From the NCBI GenBank assembly GCA_965219705.1, contig OZ244789.1:1240001-1304000 (forward strand): a stretch of DNA of 64,000 nucleotides. Direction: 5' to 3'. How positions within the stretch are numbered: position 1 is the stretch's first letter; every line of letters starts with the position of its first letter. Source of the DNA: JAJECS01 sp965219705. Lineage in GTDB: Bacteria; Chloroflexota; UBA11872. The notes beneath the pieces were generated by a model that was given only the letters and a program-made list of their open reading frames with translations, had not been told where the DNA came from and did not search any database. Below are positions 1 to 8,771 of the stretch, in pieces. A program made the translations under genes and the position numbers.

Positions 1-10
1 GGGAACCGCC

Positions 11-280
11 ATGCCCCCACGGCGCCCACGTGAAGAGGCGGTCCGCCTCGGCAAGGAGATATACCACCGGGATATCCTGCCTCAGGTCGAGGCTGACCAC
101 TTTGGAGAGTACGTCGCCATCGACATTGAGACCGGGGACTGGGCCGTTGCCGACACGACCCGCGTTGCGGTGGAGCGGCTGCGAGCGCGGCGGCCCGATG
201 CTGTCGATGTCTTGTGTGAGCGCGTCGGGTACCGGGCGTTGCGCAGCTTCGGGGCCGGGTCCCTGCGGAGGACTGGGTGA
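11..280 (+). CDS. Small conserved hypothetical protein upstream of an aspartic protease
   Basis: This 89-residue soluble protein has no signal peptide or membrane segment. The middle part reads GEYVAIDIETGDW, a phrase I associate with small bacterial proteins encoded directly before clan AA aspartic proteases; that recollection is the only family evidence. The stop codon overlaps the next gene's GTG start in a GTGA arrangement, so the two are almost certainly translationally coupled. The ATG lies only ten bases from the window edge, so no ribosome binding site can be judged and the true start could lie upstream. The function is unknown. An antitoxin-like or chaperone-like role for the partner is conceivable but unsupported. 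Confidence 0.6.
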   Translation: MPPRRPREEAVRLGKEIYHRDILPQVEADHFGEYVAIDIETGDWAVADTTRVAVERLRARRPDAVDVLCERVGYRALRSFGAGSLRRTG

Positions 281-648
281 TCGAGGGGGTTGTGAATGCC
301 GCCTGTGAAGCAGTGGTTCCCCTGCACCTACAGGGACCAGAGGGTCGGACTCGGGAGATCGAGGCCGTGGTCGATACCGGCTACAGCGGCTTCTTGACGC
401 TGCCGACTGTGTTGGTGGACGAGTTAGGGTTGCCGTTCGCTTACATTGGCCAGGCGCTTCTGGCCAACGACGCTGCAGTCGACTTCGACGTTCACTACGT
501 CACCGTGCTCTGGGACGGCCAACCGAGAGACATCGAGGCCGACGCGACGGGCAGCACCCCTCTCGTGGGCATGCTGCTCCTAGACAGACATGACCTGAGC
601 ATCCAGGTTTGGGACGGCGGGCGAGTCCTCATTCAGGCTACGGCATAG
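277..648 (+). CDS. Clan AA (retropepsin-like) aspartic protease
   Basis: The 123-residue protein carries the DTGYSGFLTLP signature near residues 33-43. This is the D-T/S-G catalytic motif of single-domain retropepsin-like proteases, followed by the hydrophobic strand typical of the fold. Such proteins act as homodimers, each monomer giving one catalytic Asp. A second hydrophobic-Gly motif (PLVGMLLLDRHDLSI) near residues 94-108 matches the conserved ILG/LLG region near the C-terminus. Length is normal for the family. It starts with GTG, overlapping the stop of the preceding small gene by four bases, so expression is coupled. The substrate is unknown. There is no signal peptide, so it probably acts in the cytoplasm. 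Confidence 0.8.
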   Translation: MIEGVVNAACEAVVPLHLQGPEGRTREIEAVVDTGYSGFLTLPTVLVDELGLPFAYIGQALLANDAAVDFDVHYVTVLWDGQPRDIEADATGSTPLVGMLLLDRHDLSIQVWDGGRVLIQATA

Positions 649-662
649 ATAATGAATATCGC

Positions 663-1700
663 ATGGCCGATGGGATGAGCGAACGACTGGACGTTGCCTA
701 CTACTATCCCGCGCCCTTTTGGGGCATGGGCGAAGGCGGCTGGATAAAGTCGCTGCTCCTATTCTTCGATAAGGTCTCCATCCTGCTGCCGTGCTATATG
801 TACGGACGGCATCATTCCGCCGACCCCGTGTTGGCCGAGCCGCTGGAAGACCAAGGTTTGCTGGAGGTGCTCGAACCCAACAAGTGGATAGACCAGGACA
901 TGACGAAGAAGCTGGCAGAGGCTGTCAGCGGCCTGCTTGCTAACGGTGTGTTCGACAACTTTCCCAGAGAATTCTATTTCCACGAATTGTCTCAGTCCCG
1001 CATGGGCTACGGGGCCGATGTTGATCTGGCTGAGTCGCTGATATCGAGACTCCGGGCGAAGGGGCTTGCGAAACTGAGCGAGGATGGCGTCTCGATACCC
1101 CTTCACCCGACCGTACGCACGACCATCCTCGTCATCCTCGCCCAACTTGCGCGTTCGGCAGGCAACAAACAGAACCTGGCCGTCCACCCTGCAACCCAAA
1201 ACGGATGCGCCCTCAAAGACCTCATTGATACCCTATCGAACGAGCGGATGCCTTCCCGCAGCAACGTAGTTGCTCTTGACCTCGAACCTGTCAGCTTCAA
1301 CCTGGACCCAGTCCCTCTTGACGAACTCCTACAATTCCGAGCCGAGCACCATGAGGCGCACCGGGTTTATATGGGTAACCTGCGAGGGTTCATGACGGAG
1401 CTTTCCGACATCGATAGCCTGGAGGATAGAGCGGCCCTTCTCCTACAGCGACGTCAGGAAATCTCCGACGCTGCTCACGAACTCCAACGCTCTACTCGAA
1501 TAGCACTGGGAGTAAACCTTGCCTCACGGTCCCTGGGAATCGCTGGCAGCGCATGGTCGGCTACGACTGGCGACCCGCTCGGAGCCGTGCTAGCGACGTT
1601 GGGGCTAGGCTCAAGCATCGTCGGCTCGATGGCCACGTCCTCGAACAAGGTCACCGCTTACTCCTATCTGTTTCACGTGCAACGCACCTTTGTGGGGTAA
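663..1700 (+). CDS. Uncharacterised 345-residue protein with Gly/Ala-rich C-terminal hydrophobic segment
   Basis: I chose the ATG at 663 because the longer reading frame overlaps the upstream protease gene; ATG 675 is an alternative. The N-terminus contains a YYYP-x-PFW motif followed by a predicted helix (WIKSLLLFFDKVSILLP). This is faintly like the start of DUF6236-type proteins, but I cannot confirm membership. A helical region with acidic and glutamine-rich stretches spans roughly residues 220-285. It is followed by a Gly/Ala/Ser/Leu-rich segment near residues 285-330 that could be a membrane hairpin. Codon use in the first half is less GC-biased than in recJ next door, hinting at recent acquisition. 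The function is unknown. Confidence 0.55.
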   Translation: MADGMSERLDVAYYYPAPFWGMGEGGWIKSLLLFFDKVSILLPCYMYGRHHSADPVLAEPLEDQGLLEVLEPNKWIDQDMTKKLAEAVSGLLANGVFDNFPREFYFHELSQSRMGYGADVDLAESLISRLRAKGLAKLSEDGVSIPLHPTVRTTILVILAQLARSAGNKQNLAVHPATQNGCALKDLIDTLSNERMPSRSNVVALDLEPVSFNLDPVPLDELLQFRAEHHEAHRVYMGNLRGFMTELSDIDSLEDRAALLLQRRQEISDAAHELQRSTRIALGVNLASRSLGIAGSAWSATTGDPLGAVLATLGLGSSIVGSMATSSNKVTAYSYLFHVQRTFVG

Positions 1701-1787
1701 CCACACGCAGTTCCGCCCTGCCGACGATCCAATGAAACGGCCCCACGGCGGTTCCGGGGGTACCCTGGGCAGCATGCCGCACTTCCG

Positions 1788-3488
1788 ATGCTCGGCATGA
1801 ACAGCCTCACCGGCGCGGTTTGGGACATCCGCCGCCGCGCGCCGCAGGAGCTCTTTGCGCGGCTGGGCGACATTCCGCCGCTGGCGGTGCAGCTGCTCCA
1901 CAACCGCGGGTACGGCGACGAGGCGGCGATCCGCGAGTTCTTGGGCGGCCCGCTGCCGCCGCACGATCCCTACCTCATGGACGGCATGGACGCGGCGGTT
2001 GCACGCGTGGCGCAGGCGCTCGAGCGAGGCGAGCGCGTGCACGTATACGGCGACTATGACGTCGACGGCGTCACCGGCACGGCGCTGCTGGTGGAAACCT
2101 TCGCCATGCTGGGCGCCACCGCGACGCCCTACATTCCCGAGCGCCTGGCGGAGGGCTACGGGCTCAACGGCGACGCGATCGACGCGATCGGCGCGCAGGG
2201 TCCGGGGCTCATGGTCACGGTGGATTGCGGAACCGGCAGCGCGGACCTCATCGCGCGCGCGAAAGCGCACGGCGTCGACACGATCGTCACCGACCACCAT
2301 CTCGGCGACGGCGCGGACAGCGGCGCGGTGGCGATGCTGAATCCCAATCAGCCGGGCAGCACCTATCCGTTTCGGGGGCTCTCCGGCGTGGGCGTGGCCT
2401 ACAAGCTGGTGCAGGCGCTGGCCGAAGAGTTGCCGGAGCGGCTGCCGTATCCCGAGGAGTTTCTCGACCTGGTGGCCCTGGGAACGGTCGCGGACCTGGC
2501 GCCGCTGCGCGACGAGAACCGGGCGTTCGTGGCCGAAGGGCTGGACGTGCTACGGCGCACCCAGCGCCGCGGTCTGCGCGCGCTGGGCGAGATCGCCCGC
2601 CGACCCATCACGCGCATCAACGCCGCGGACATCGCCTTTGGCTATGCCCCGCGGCTCAACGCGGCGGGCCGGCTGGCGCGCGCCGATCTGGCGCTGCGGC
2701 TGCTGCAGGCCGACCAGTCCGTCGAGGCCGAATCGGTGGCGCACGAGCTTGACAACCTCAACATCGAGCGCCGCCGCCTGACGCAGCTCGTGGTGGACGC
2801 GGCGGCGTCGCAGATCGACCCGGCGGAGCCCCTGGTCTTCGCTCTCGGCGAGGAGTTTTCGCTGGGCGTCGTCGGGCTCGCGGCGAGCCGCCTGGTGGAG
2901 CACACCGGGCTGCCCGCGTTCGTGGGGGCGTGCGTGAACGGGACGGTGCGGGGATCGGCGCGGGCGCCGGAGGGCGTGCCGCTTTCGGACATCCTGCGCA
3001 CCCAGGCGGACCTACTCGATGCCTGGGGCGGGCACGCCCGGGCGGCGGGGTTCACCGTGCGGCCCGAGCGCGTGGATGAGTTGCGCGCCGGTCTGGCGCG
3101 GGAGCTGGAGCGCGCGGGCATCGAGGCGCCGGCCCAGCCGCGCCTGGAGGCCGACTGCCGCCTCTATCCACGCTCGGTGACCTGGGAAACCTATGAGATG
3201 ACCCAGCAATTGGGTCCATTTGGCGAGGCGCATGGCGAACCGCGGTTCGTGGTGGAGAATATTGCTATCGACGAGACCCGCGTCGTCGGCTCGACGCACC
3301 TGGCGCTGCGCTTTGCGGAGTTGGGCGCCGATGTGGAGGGAATCTGGTTCGGGCAGGCGGATCTGCGCGAGGCGCTGCCGCCCGGTCGGCGCTGCGACGC
3401 GGCGTTTCGTCTGAACCTGCGCACGTTCGGCGGCGAGACGCGGCTGCAAATGCTCATCGACGACATCCGCCACACCGCGGCGGCCTAG
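1788..3488 (+). CDS. recJ: Single-stranded-DNA-specific exonuclease RecJ
   Basis: RecJ degrades single-stranded DNA 5' to 3' during mismatch repair, base excision repair and RecF-pathway recombination. The 566-residue protein has the DHH-family motifs: YGDYDVDGVTG near residues 85-95 (motif I), VDCGTGS near 145, and TDHHLGDG near 168. A DHHA1-type C-terminal core with the GRxxRAD-like stretch (AAGRLARADLALR) and an OB-fold region follow. Length matches compact RecJ proteins. The start could be ATG 1788 or the in-frame ATG 1797. The gene is separated by only 12 bases from the (p)ppGpp synthetase gene downstream, and the pair is probably one operon. Confidence 0.93.
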   Translation: MLGMNSLTGAVWDIRRRAPQELFARLGDIPPLAVQLLHNRGYGDEAAIREFLGGPLPPHDPYLMDGMDAAVARVAQALERGERVHVYGDYDVDGVTGTALLVETFAMLGATATPYIPERLAEGYGLNGDAIDAIGAQGPGLMVTVDCGTGSADLIARAKAHGVDTIVTDHHLGDGADSGAVAMLNPNQPGSTYPFRGLSGVGVAYKLVQALAEELPERLPYPEEFLDLVALGTVADLAPLRDENRAFVAEGLDVLRRTQRRGLRALGEIARRPITRINAADIAFGYAPRLNAAGRLARADLALRLLQADQSVEAESVAHELDNLNIERRRLTQLVVDAAASQIDPAEPLVFALGEEFSLGVVGLAASRLVEHTGLPAFVGACVNGTVRGSARAPEGVPLSDILRTQADLLDAWGGHARAAGFTVRPERVDELRAGLARELERAGIEAPAQPRLEADCRLYPRSVTWETYEMTQQLGPFGEAHGEPRFVVENIAIDETRVVGSTHLALRFAELGADVEGIWFGQADLREALPPGRRCDAAFRLNLRTFGGETRLQMLIDDIRHTAAA

Positions 3489-3500
3489 CGGAGGCGCCGC

Positions 3501-5894
3501 ATGCCCGTTTCCGTCACGGCCACGCTGGCACCGATGGTGACCGCGGATACGCGGTCGATATCGATCGACGAGCTGCTGGCGCGGGTCGTCGCCTATACGC
3601 CCCCCGACGATCAGCCCGAGGTCGGCGAGCTCGTGCGCCGCGCCTACGACGCGGCCGAGCGGGCTCACGCGCCGCAGACGCGGCTATCCGGCGAGCCGTT
3701 CATTCAGCACGTGCTGGCGGTGGCCATGCTGCTGGCGGATCTGCACCTCGACGCCGAAACCGTCGCCGCCGGTTTGCTGCACGACGCGGTCGAGGACACC
3801 AGCCTGAGCCTGGACGGGATCCGTCGGCAGTTCGGCAGCGGGGTGGCCGAGCTTGTCGATGGGGTGACCAAGCTGGAGCGGGTGACCGTGGCGAGTCTGG
3901 ACGAGCAGAACGCCCAGAACTTGCGCAAGGTGTTGCTCGCGATGGCGCGGGACGTGCGGGTGGTGCTCATCAAGCTCGCCGACCGCCTGCACAACGTGCG
4001 CACGGCGTGGGTGTATTCGGCCGAGAAACGCGCCAGCTACGGGCAGGAAACGCTCGAGATCTTCGCGCCGCTGGCCGGGCGGCTCGGCATAGAAGAGTGG
4101 CGCTGGCAGCTCGAGGACTACGCCCTCAAGCTCTTGGACCCCGACCGGTACCGCGACCTGGCTCGCTGGCTGCTGGCCGAGCGGCGGGCGCGCGAAGCCG
4201 CCATCGCCGAGGTGCAGGAGCAGCTGCGCCACGGACTCGACGACGCGGGCATCGACGCGCTGATCCAAAGCCGCGTCAAGCACATCTACAGCATCGAACG
4301 CAAGATCCGGCGCAAAGGGGCCGACCGCGAATCTATCTACGACATTCTGGCCATCCGCGTCATCGTGAACTCGCAGCAGGACTGCTATGGCGCGCTGGGC
4401 GTGGTGCACGGCGCCTGGCGTCACATCCCGGTCGAGTTCGACGACTACATCTCGGCGCCCAAGGAAAACGGCTATCAATCCCTGCACACGGCCGTGCTCG
4501 GGCCCGACGGCAAGCCGGTCGAAGTGCAGATCCGCACCCGCGACATGCATCAGAACGCGGAGTACGGCGTGGCGGCGCATTGGCGCTACAAGGAGGGCGG
4601 GCCACTGGGCCCCGAGGCCTTCTTGGACAAGCTGGCCTGGATCCGGCAGATCCTCACCTGGCAGGAAGACGGCGCGTCGGCGGGGTCCTTCGTGGATGCC
4701 GTGAAGACCGACTTCTTCAGCGACACCGTGTTCGTCTTCACGCCGCGGGGAGAGGTGAAGGACTTCCCCATCGGCAGCACCCCGCTGGACTTCGCCTACC
4801 GCATCCACAGCGACGTCGGGCACTCGTGCATCGGCGCCAAGGTCAACCGCCGCCTGGTGCCGCTGGATCACGAGCTGGAGAACGGCGACGTGGTGGAAAT
4901 CCTCACGAGCACGAACAGCAAGGGGCCGAGCCGAGCGTGGCTCTCGCTGGTGCGCACGGCGCATGCCCGCGACAAGATTCGCCGCTGGTTCAAGCAGCAT
5001 GAGAAGGCCGAGAACATCGCCTCGGGCCGCGTGCTGCTCGACCGGGAACTACGCCGGGTGGGACAGGGCGGGGTCCCGAATGTCCCGGAGGCCGACCTGA
5101 AAGCGATCGCGACCTCGCTGGGTTACCTGGACGTCGAGAGCTTGCTGGCCGGCGTCGGCTACGGCGCCACCACGGTGCATCAGGTCATCACGCGGCTGCG
5201 GCTTACCCCCGAGGTGGCCGAGCCGGAAGTGCCGGAAACCCCGGAACCCGACGAGCGGCGCGACGTGCAGCCGCTGGTCAACGTGCTGGGCGCCGGCAAC
5301 CTGCTGACGCGCGTGGCGGCCTGCTGCCACCCGCTGCCGGGGGATGACATCGTGGGGTTCATCACACGCGGCCACGGGATCAGCATCCACCGCCGGAACT
5401 GCGCCAATGTGCGCGGCGTTTCCGAGCCCGAGCGCCTGGTGCCCGTGGACTGGGCCGACCGCTTGGTTGAGACCGATGGCGACCTGCCGGTCCGACTGGC
5501 GAGCTGCTGCACCCCGCGGCCCGGCGGCCGCATCGAGGGCGTGGCGAAGAATGGCGCGGTGGAGGTACACCGGCGGCGCTGCCACGAACTGGCCGAAGCG
5601 TCGGACGCCCGCGTGCCCGTGCGCTGGATCGATGACGACGCGCAGAGCCTGCCGGTCAGCATCCGGGTGGTGGCGCACGACCGCGAAGGCCTGACGCATG
5701 ACATCACCGGCATCGTTCGTGAAGAAGGCCTCAACATCGCCGCCATGTCGGTGCGCACAAACCGGCAGCAGGAGGCCACGGTGCGGCTCACCGTGGCGCT
5801 GCGCAGCGTGGCTCAGCTGGCCCGGCTGCTGCGGCGCATCGAAACCGTCCGCGGCGTGATCGCGGTCTCGCGCGACGGCACGCGGGCGCGGTAG
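3501..5894 (+). CDS. rel: Bifunctional (p)ppGpp synthetase/hydrolase (Rel/SpoT family) with a duplicated zinc-finger-like domain
   Basis: This 797-residue enzyme makes and degrades the stringent-response alarmone. The hydrolase domain has the intact HD motif LLHDAVEDT near residues 92-100 and ADRLHNVRT near 158. The synthetase domain shows YDILAIRVIV, KENGYQSLHT near residue 320 and the AEYGVAAHW motif. A TGS domain (residues about 404-465) and a C-terminal ACT domain (about 717-797) follow. Unusually, the Cys-Cys-His-Pro zinc-finger/RIS module appears twice: AACCHPLPGDDIVGF near residue 607, then ASCCTPRPGGRIEGV near residue 667. Each is followed by a HRR-x-C element. Both catalytic halves look functional. 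It sits immediately after recJ with a GGAGG-like site before ATG. Confidence 0.95.
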   Translation: MPVSVTATLAPMVTADTRSISIDELLARVVAYTPPDDQPEVGELVRRAYDAAERAHAPQTRLSGEPFIQHVLAVAMLLADLHLDAETVAAGLLHDAVEDTSLSLDGIRRQFGSGVAELVDGVTKLERVTVASLDEQNAQNLRKVLLAMARDVRVVLIKLADRLHNVRTAWVYSAEKRASYGQETLEIFAPLAGRLGIEEWRWQLEDYALKLLDPDRYRDLARWLLAERRAREAAIAEVQEQLRHGLDDAGIDALIQSRVKHIYSIERKIRRKGADRESIYDILAIRVIVNSQQDCYGALGVVHGAWRHIPVEFDDYISAPKENGYQSLHTAVLGPDGKPVEVQIRTRDMHQNAEYGVAAHWRYKEGGPLGPEAFLDKLAWIRQILTWQEDGASAGSFVDAVKTDFFSDTVFVFTPRGEVKDFPIGSTPLDFAYRIHSDVGHSCIGAKVNRRLVPLDHELENGDVVEILTSTNSKGPSRAWLSLVRTAHARDKIRRWFKQHEKAENIASGRVLLDRELRRVGQGGVPNVPEADLKAIATSLGYLDVESLLAGVGYGATTVHQVITRLRLTPEVAEPEVPETPEPDERRDVQPLVNVLGAGNLLTRVAACCHPLPGDDIVGFITRGHGISIHRRNCANVRGVSEPERLVPVDWADRLVETDGDLPVRLASCCTPRPGGRIEGVAKNGAVEVHRRRCHELAEASDARVPVRWIDDDAQSLPVSIRVVAHDREGLTHDITGIVREEGLNIAAMSVRTNRQQEATVRLTVALRSVAQLARLLRRIETVRGVIAVSRDGTRAR

Positions 5895-6090
5895 TTAGGG
5901 CGGTTGGTGGGGGAGCCGCAGCCTAACTGTGCACGGGGCACGTTGCGCGGGAAATGCCCCCCCCGACGCCACGATCGCCAGCCTGCGTGAGCTTCGCGAC
6001 CTGATCCTGTAAGCAGAGTCGAGGCGCGCACGAGCGCGGGGTACCTTGTGACGAGTCCGGCGACCGACGCATCACATCATCGGAGAAAAC

Positions 6091-6993
6091 ATGGCCGAGC
6101 AATTGGCGACCGCGACGTTGGGACGAACGGGTCTGGAAGTGACGCGACTGGGCTACGGCGCCATGGAGGTTCGCGGCGGGCCGCGGGGGCGTGTCACCAA
6201 CGATGCCGAGGCGGAGGCCATCCTTGCGGCGGTGCTCGACGCCGGGATCACCTATATCGACACCTCCAACGACTACGGGCTGAGCGAGGAACTCATCGGT
6301 CGGTTCATTGCCGACCGGCGGGACGAGTTCTACCTGGCGACCAAGTGTGGTTGCGTGGGACCCGCAGGCGGTCCGCACGATTGGACGCGCGAGAACCTGA
6401 TGCGGGGGCTGGAGCAGAGTTTGGAGCTGCTGCGGACGGACTACGTCGACGTGATGCAGCTGCATGGCGCATCCGTCGAGGAGTCGGAGCGCGAGGGCGT
6501 GGTGGACACGCTGAACGAGATGCGCGAGCAGGGGAAGGTGCGGCACATCGCGACGTCGACCTCAGTGCCGAATCTGCCCACCTTCATCGAATGGGGGTCG
6601 TTCGATCTCTTCCAGATTCCGTATTCGGCGCTGAACCGCGAGCACGAGGAGTGGATTTCCAAGTCGGCTCAGGCCGGGATCGGCACGGTGATCCGCGGGG
6701 GTGTGCAAAAGGGCGAGCCCGGCGAAGGCGGCGGCCGGGCTGATGCCTGGGACAAGTTCGAGCAGGCCAAGCTCGATGAGCTGCGCGCCGAGGGCGAAAG
6801 CCGCACAGCCTTCATGCTGCGGTACACGCTGAGTCACCCGGACGTGCACACGATTATTGTGGGAACGAAGAATCCGGCGCATCTGCGGGAGAACTTGGCA
6901 ACGGAGCGGCGCGGTCCATTGGCGCCGAATGTCTACGCCGAAGCCAAGCGCCGCCTGGACGCCATCGGCGAAACGCCGGACGGCGCGAGGTAG
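6091..6993 (+). CDS. Aldo/keto reductase
   Basis: The 300-residue protein is a TIM-barrel NAD(P)H-dependent oxidoreductase of the AKR superfamily. The catalytic tetrad is visible: Asp and Tyr in YIDTSNDYGLSEE near residues 55-67, Lys in LATKCG near 84, and His in VMQLHG near 124. The C-terminal cofactor loop includes the IIVGTKNPAHLREN stretch typical of the family. Length is standard. It is monocistronic, with about 200 bases upstream and 420 downstream that lack other genes. The substrate cannot be deduced; family members reduce sugar aldehydes, ketones and quinone-like compounds. The glycan-rich setting makes a sugar substrate plausible but unproven. Confidence 0.88.
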   Translation: MAEQLATATLGRTGLEVTRLGYGAMEVRGGPRGRVTNDAEAEAILAAVLDAGITYIDTSNDYGLSEELIGRFIADRRDEFYLATKCGCVGPAGGPHDWTRENLMRGLEQSLELLRTDYVDVMQLHGASVEESEREGVVDTLNEMREQGKVRHIATSTSVPNLPTFIEWGSFDLFQIPYSALNREHEEWISKSAQAGIGTVIRGGVQKGEPGEGGGRADAWDKFEQAKLDELRAEGESRTAFMLRYTLSHPDVHTIIVGTKNPAHLRENLATERRGPLAPNVYAEAKRRLDAIGETPDGAR

Positions 6994-7140
6994 GTAGCGC
7001 CCCGGACACGGCGGCGCCACGGCCCGGTGGCCCAGGCTGCGTGCAGCCTGGGAAGCAAGTTGCGGCTCATGCCAGCGGGAAGGTGAACGACTGCCCCGAG
7101 CCGTCTCGTCGGGGCTATGAGTCGGGGATGCCTAACCGCG

Positions 7141-7190
7141 CGGTTCCGGCGACTGATCCGCGTCATGGGCACCGGCTTGGGACACCCCAG
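7141..7190 (-). pseudogene. Possible DUF2442-like relic
   Basis: This stretch closely resembles the 3' end of the DUF2442-like gene at 9170-9343: about 39 aligned bases share a core tgatccgcgt and the following gcttggg. Read on the minus strand it gives GCPKPVPMTRISR, against GVPKLGPITRINR in the intact copy. No start or complete frame remains, so it is a degraded fragment or part of a repeat that carried it. The 420-base gap it lies in (6994-7413) shows no other convincing gene. Confidence 0.35.
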
Positions 7191-7413
7191 GCTGCACGCA
7201 GCGCGGGCCACCGAAACAGGCGTTCGACCGGTTGGATTACCCCGGGCGCCCTGCCGACGCCGCCCGGAATCCGCTTCGCGCCGGATCGATATCCGCTGCG
7301 CCATGCGTGGTAGACATGGGGGCTGGCGCGGGGACCTGCCGAAGACCGCACCGCGGCGAGCGTCTTGGGGATGAAGTTGTTCCTTGCCAGCGGATTGAGG
7401 GAGGCGTGAGCGA

Positions 7414-8370
7414 ATGCGGACCGGGGAGGTCTTCGCCGAGGCGCTGCGCGCCGGCGATGCCGCGGCTGTCAGAAGGGTCCCGAAGACCGACCTTCACGCG
7501 CATGCCTATCTAAGCGCTCGAATCGAGAGCCTTGAGCGACGGCTTGGCCACGCTCTGCTGAGACCCCCGCGCCGCATGAACGGCCTCCGGGAGTTTCAGG
7601 AGTTCCTGCGGTTGGCCCTCGATCCCCATGTCGGCACCATTGAAGGCGCGGAGCTCGCGGCAGCAGTGGCCGTCGCCGACGCCATCAGCGACGGTGTATC
7701 GGTGCTCGAGATGAGCTTCGATATCTGGCCGGCGCCCCTCTACCCTGACGGCCTGCACGGATACCTCCGCTTCCTTCGATCACTGGTGGAGCAAAGCCAA
7801 GACCGCATTCGGCTGCGGCCGGAGCTCGGAATCTCGCGACGCTACATATCCAATAAGAAGCTCATGGACCTCACCGCCGAGGCCGTCGCGTCCGCGGTCT
7901 TTACCTCAATTGATCTCTACAGCACCGAGGACGCGTGCGCCCCCGAGGATGTGCAGCCGCTCTACGCGCTGGCGCGCGCCCAGGGACTCACGCTCAAGGC
8001 GCATGTGGGTGAGTTCGGAAGCGCTGAAGCTGTCCGCCGTACGGTCGAGGTATTGGACCTCGATGAAGTGCAGCACGGAATCGCCGCCGCCGAGTCCACC
8101 GGCGTCATGCGGTGGCTTGCCGAAAACGGCGTGCGACTCAACGTCTGTCCGACCAGCAACGTCATGCTGGGCGTGGTGTCCGACATCAAGGACCATCCGA
8201 TCCGCCGGCTCCACGACCACGGCGTCGCGGTGACGGTGAACTCCGACGATCTCACGGTGTTCGGGCAAAGCGTCTCGGACGAGTACCTGAACCTGTTCCG
8301 GGCCGGGGTGTTTACGGCTGAGGAGATGGACGGTATCCGCGTGGAGTCGCTCAAGAGCCGTGGTGCGTAG
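7414..8370 (+). CDS. Adenosine deaminase-family amidohydrolase
   Basis: The 318-residue protein has the metal-dependent deaminase motifs. These are DLHAHAYLSA with the HxH zinc ligands near residues 27-36, KAHVGEFG with zinc His and catalytic Glu near 196-203, QHGIAA near 220, CPTSNVMLG near 244, and VNSDDLTVFG with the zinc-binding Asp near 275-284. These match the adenosine/adenine deaminase family, which hydrolyses the purine 6-amino group to inosine or hypoxanthine. It is slightly shorter than the usual 330-350 residues, mainly at the C-terminus. A GGGAGG-like site precedes the ATG. Whether the substrate is adenosine, adenine or a modified nucleoside cannot be decided from sequence. Confidence 0.85.
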   Translation: MRTGEVFAEALRAGDAAAVRRVPKTDLHAHAYLSARIESLERRLGHALLRPPRRMNGLREFQEFLRLALDPHVGTIEGAELAAAVAVADAISDGVSVLEMSFDIWPAPLYPDGLHGYLRFLRSLVEQSQDRIRLRPELGISRRYISNKKLMDLTAEAVASAVFTSIDLYSTEDACAPEDVQPLYALARAQGLTLKAHVGEFGSAEAVRRTVEVLDLDEVQHGIAAAESTGVMRWLAENGVRLNVCPTSNVMLGVVSDIKDHPIRRLHDHGVAVTVNSDDLTVFGQSVSDEYLNLFRAGVFTAEEMDGIRVESLKSRGA

Positions 8371-8468
8371 CCGCTTCGCCTCGTTGCGAGAGCCCCTCCC
8401 CCACTTGCCCGGGCCACCGAGACACGCATCAGACCCTCTGGTTCGCTCCACCCCCGAGGCATGCGGCC

Positions 8469-8508
8469 TTGACCTGGCTGCCTTACTAGAATAGCCTTCT
8501 TAGTAAGG
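8469..8508 (+). promoter_or_regulatory. Promoter with embedded inverted-repeat operator for the AbrB-PIN pair
   Basis: A -35 box TTGACC (8469-8474) and a -10 box TAGCCT (8492-8497) are separated by 17 bases. An inverted repeat, ccttacta (8481-8488) and tagtaagg (8501-8508), straddles the -10. The second AbrB-PIN pair at 59.6 kb has the same arrangement with the same spacing, which supports autoregulation by the AbrB-type antitoxin. Confidence 0.7.
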
Positions 8509-8528
8509 CGATTCCTCGGGAACAGCCA

Positions 8529-8771
8529 ATGCGGGTCAAGATCACGTCAAAGCGCCAGGTCACCTTTCCCGCACGTGTGCTGGATGCCCTGGGTCTGCAG
8601 CCGGGCGACCGGCTCGAACTCGAGGAAGGCCCGGACGGCTTCCTGTTGCGCCCCGTGCGAGTTGATCCGACCCGCCTCGCGCCGCTGCGCGGCAAGCTCC
8701 AACGCGGGATTGGCGCCTTCGATCTTGAGAAGTTCCGGGAGCAACGCCATGACCCAGCGCTTCGGGATTGA
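8529..8771 (+). CDS. AbrB/MazE/SpoVT-family antitoxin
   Basis: The 80-residue protein begins with a swapped-hairpin AbrB domain: VKITSKRQVTFPARVLDALG, then GDRLELEEGPDGFLLRP. This is the DNA-binding half. The C-terminal 30 residues end in a FDLEKFREQR helix that would bind and block the PIN toxin. The stop overlaps the toxin start by 23 bases, so the two are co-translated. It is a close paralogue of the antitoxin at 59334-59585, differing mainly in the linker. It probably represses its own promoter through the inverted repeat at 8481-8508. Confidence 0.88.
   Translation: MRVKITSKRQVTFPARVLDALGLQPGDRLELEEGPDGFLLRPVRVDPTRLAPLRGKLQRGIGAFDLEKFREQRHDPALRD

Noticed and set aside
3684..5000. Long minus-strand open frame opposite rel
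   Set aside because: It is the antisense shadow of the high-GC rel gene; the plus-strand product is unmistakable.
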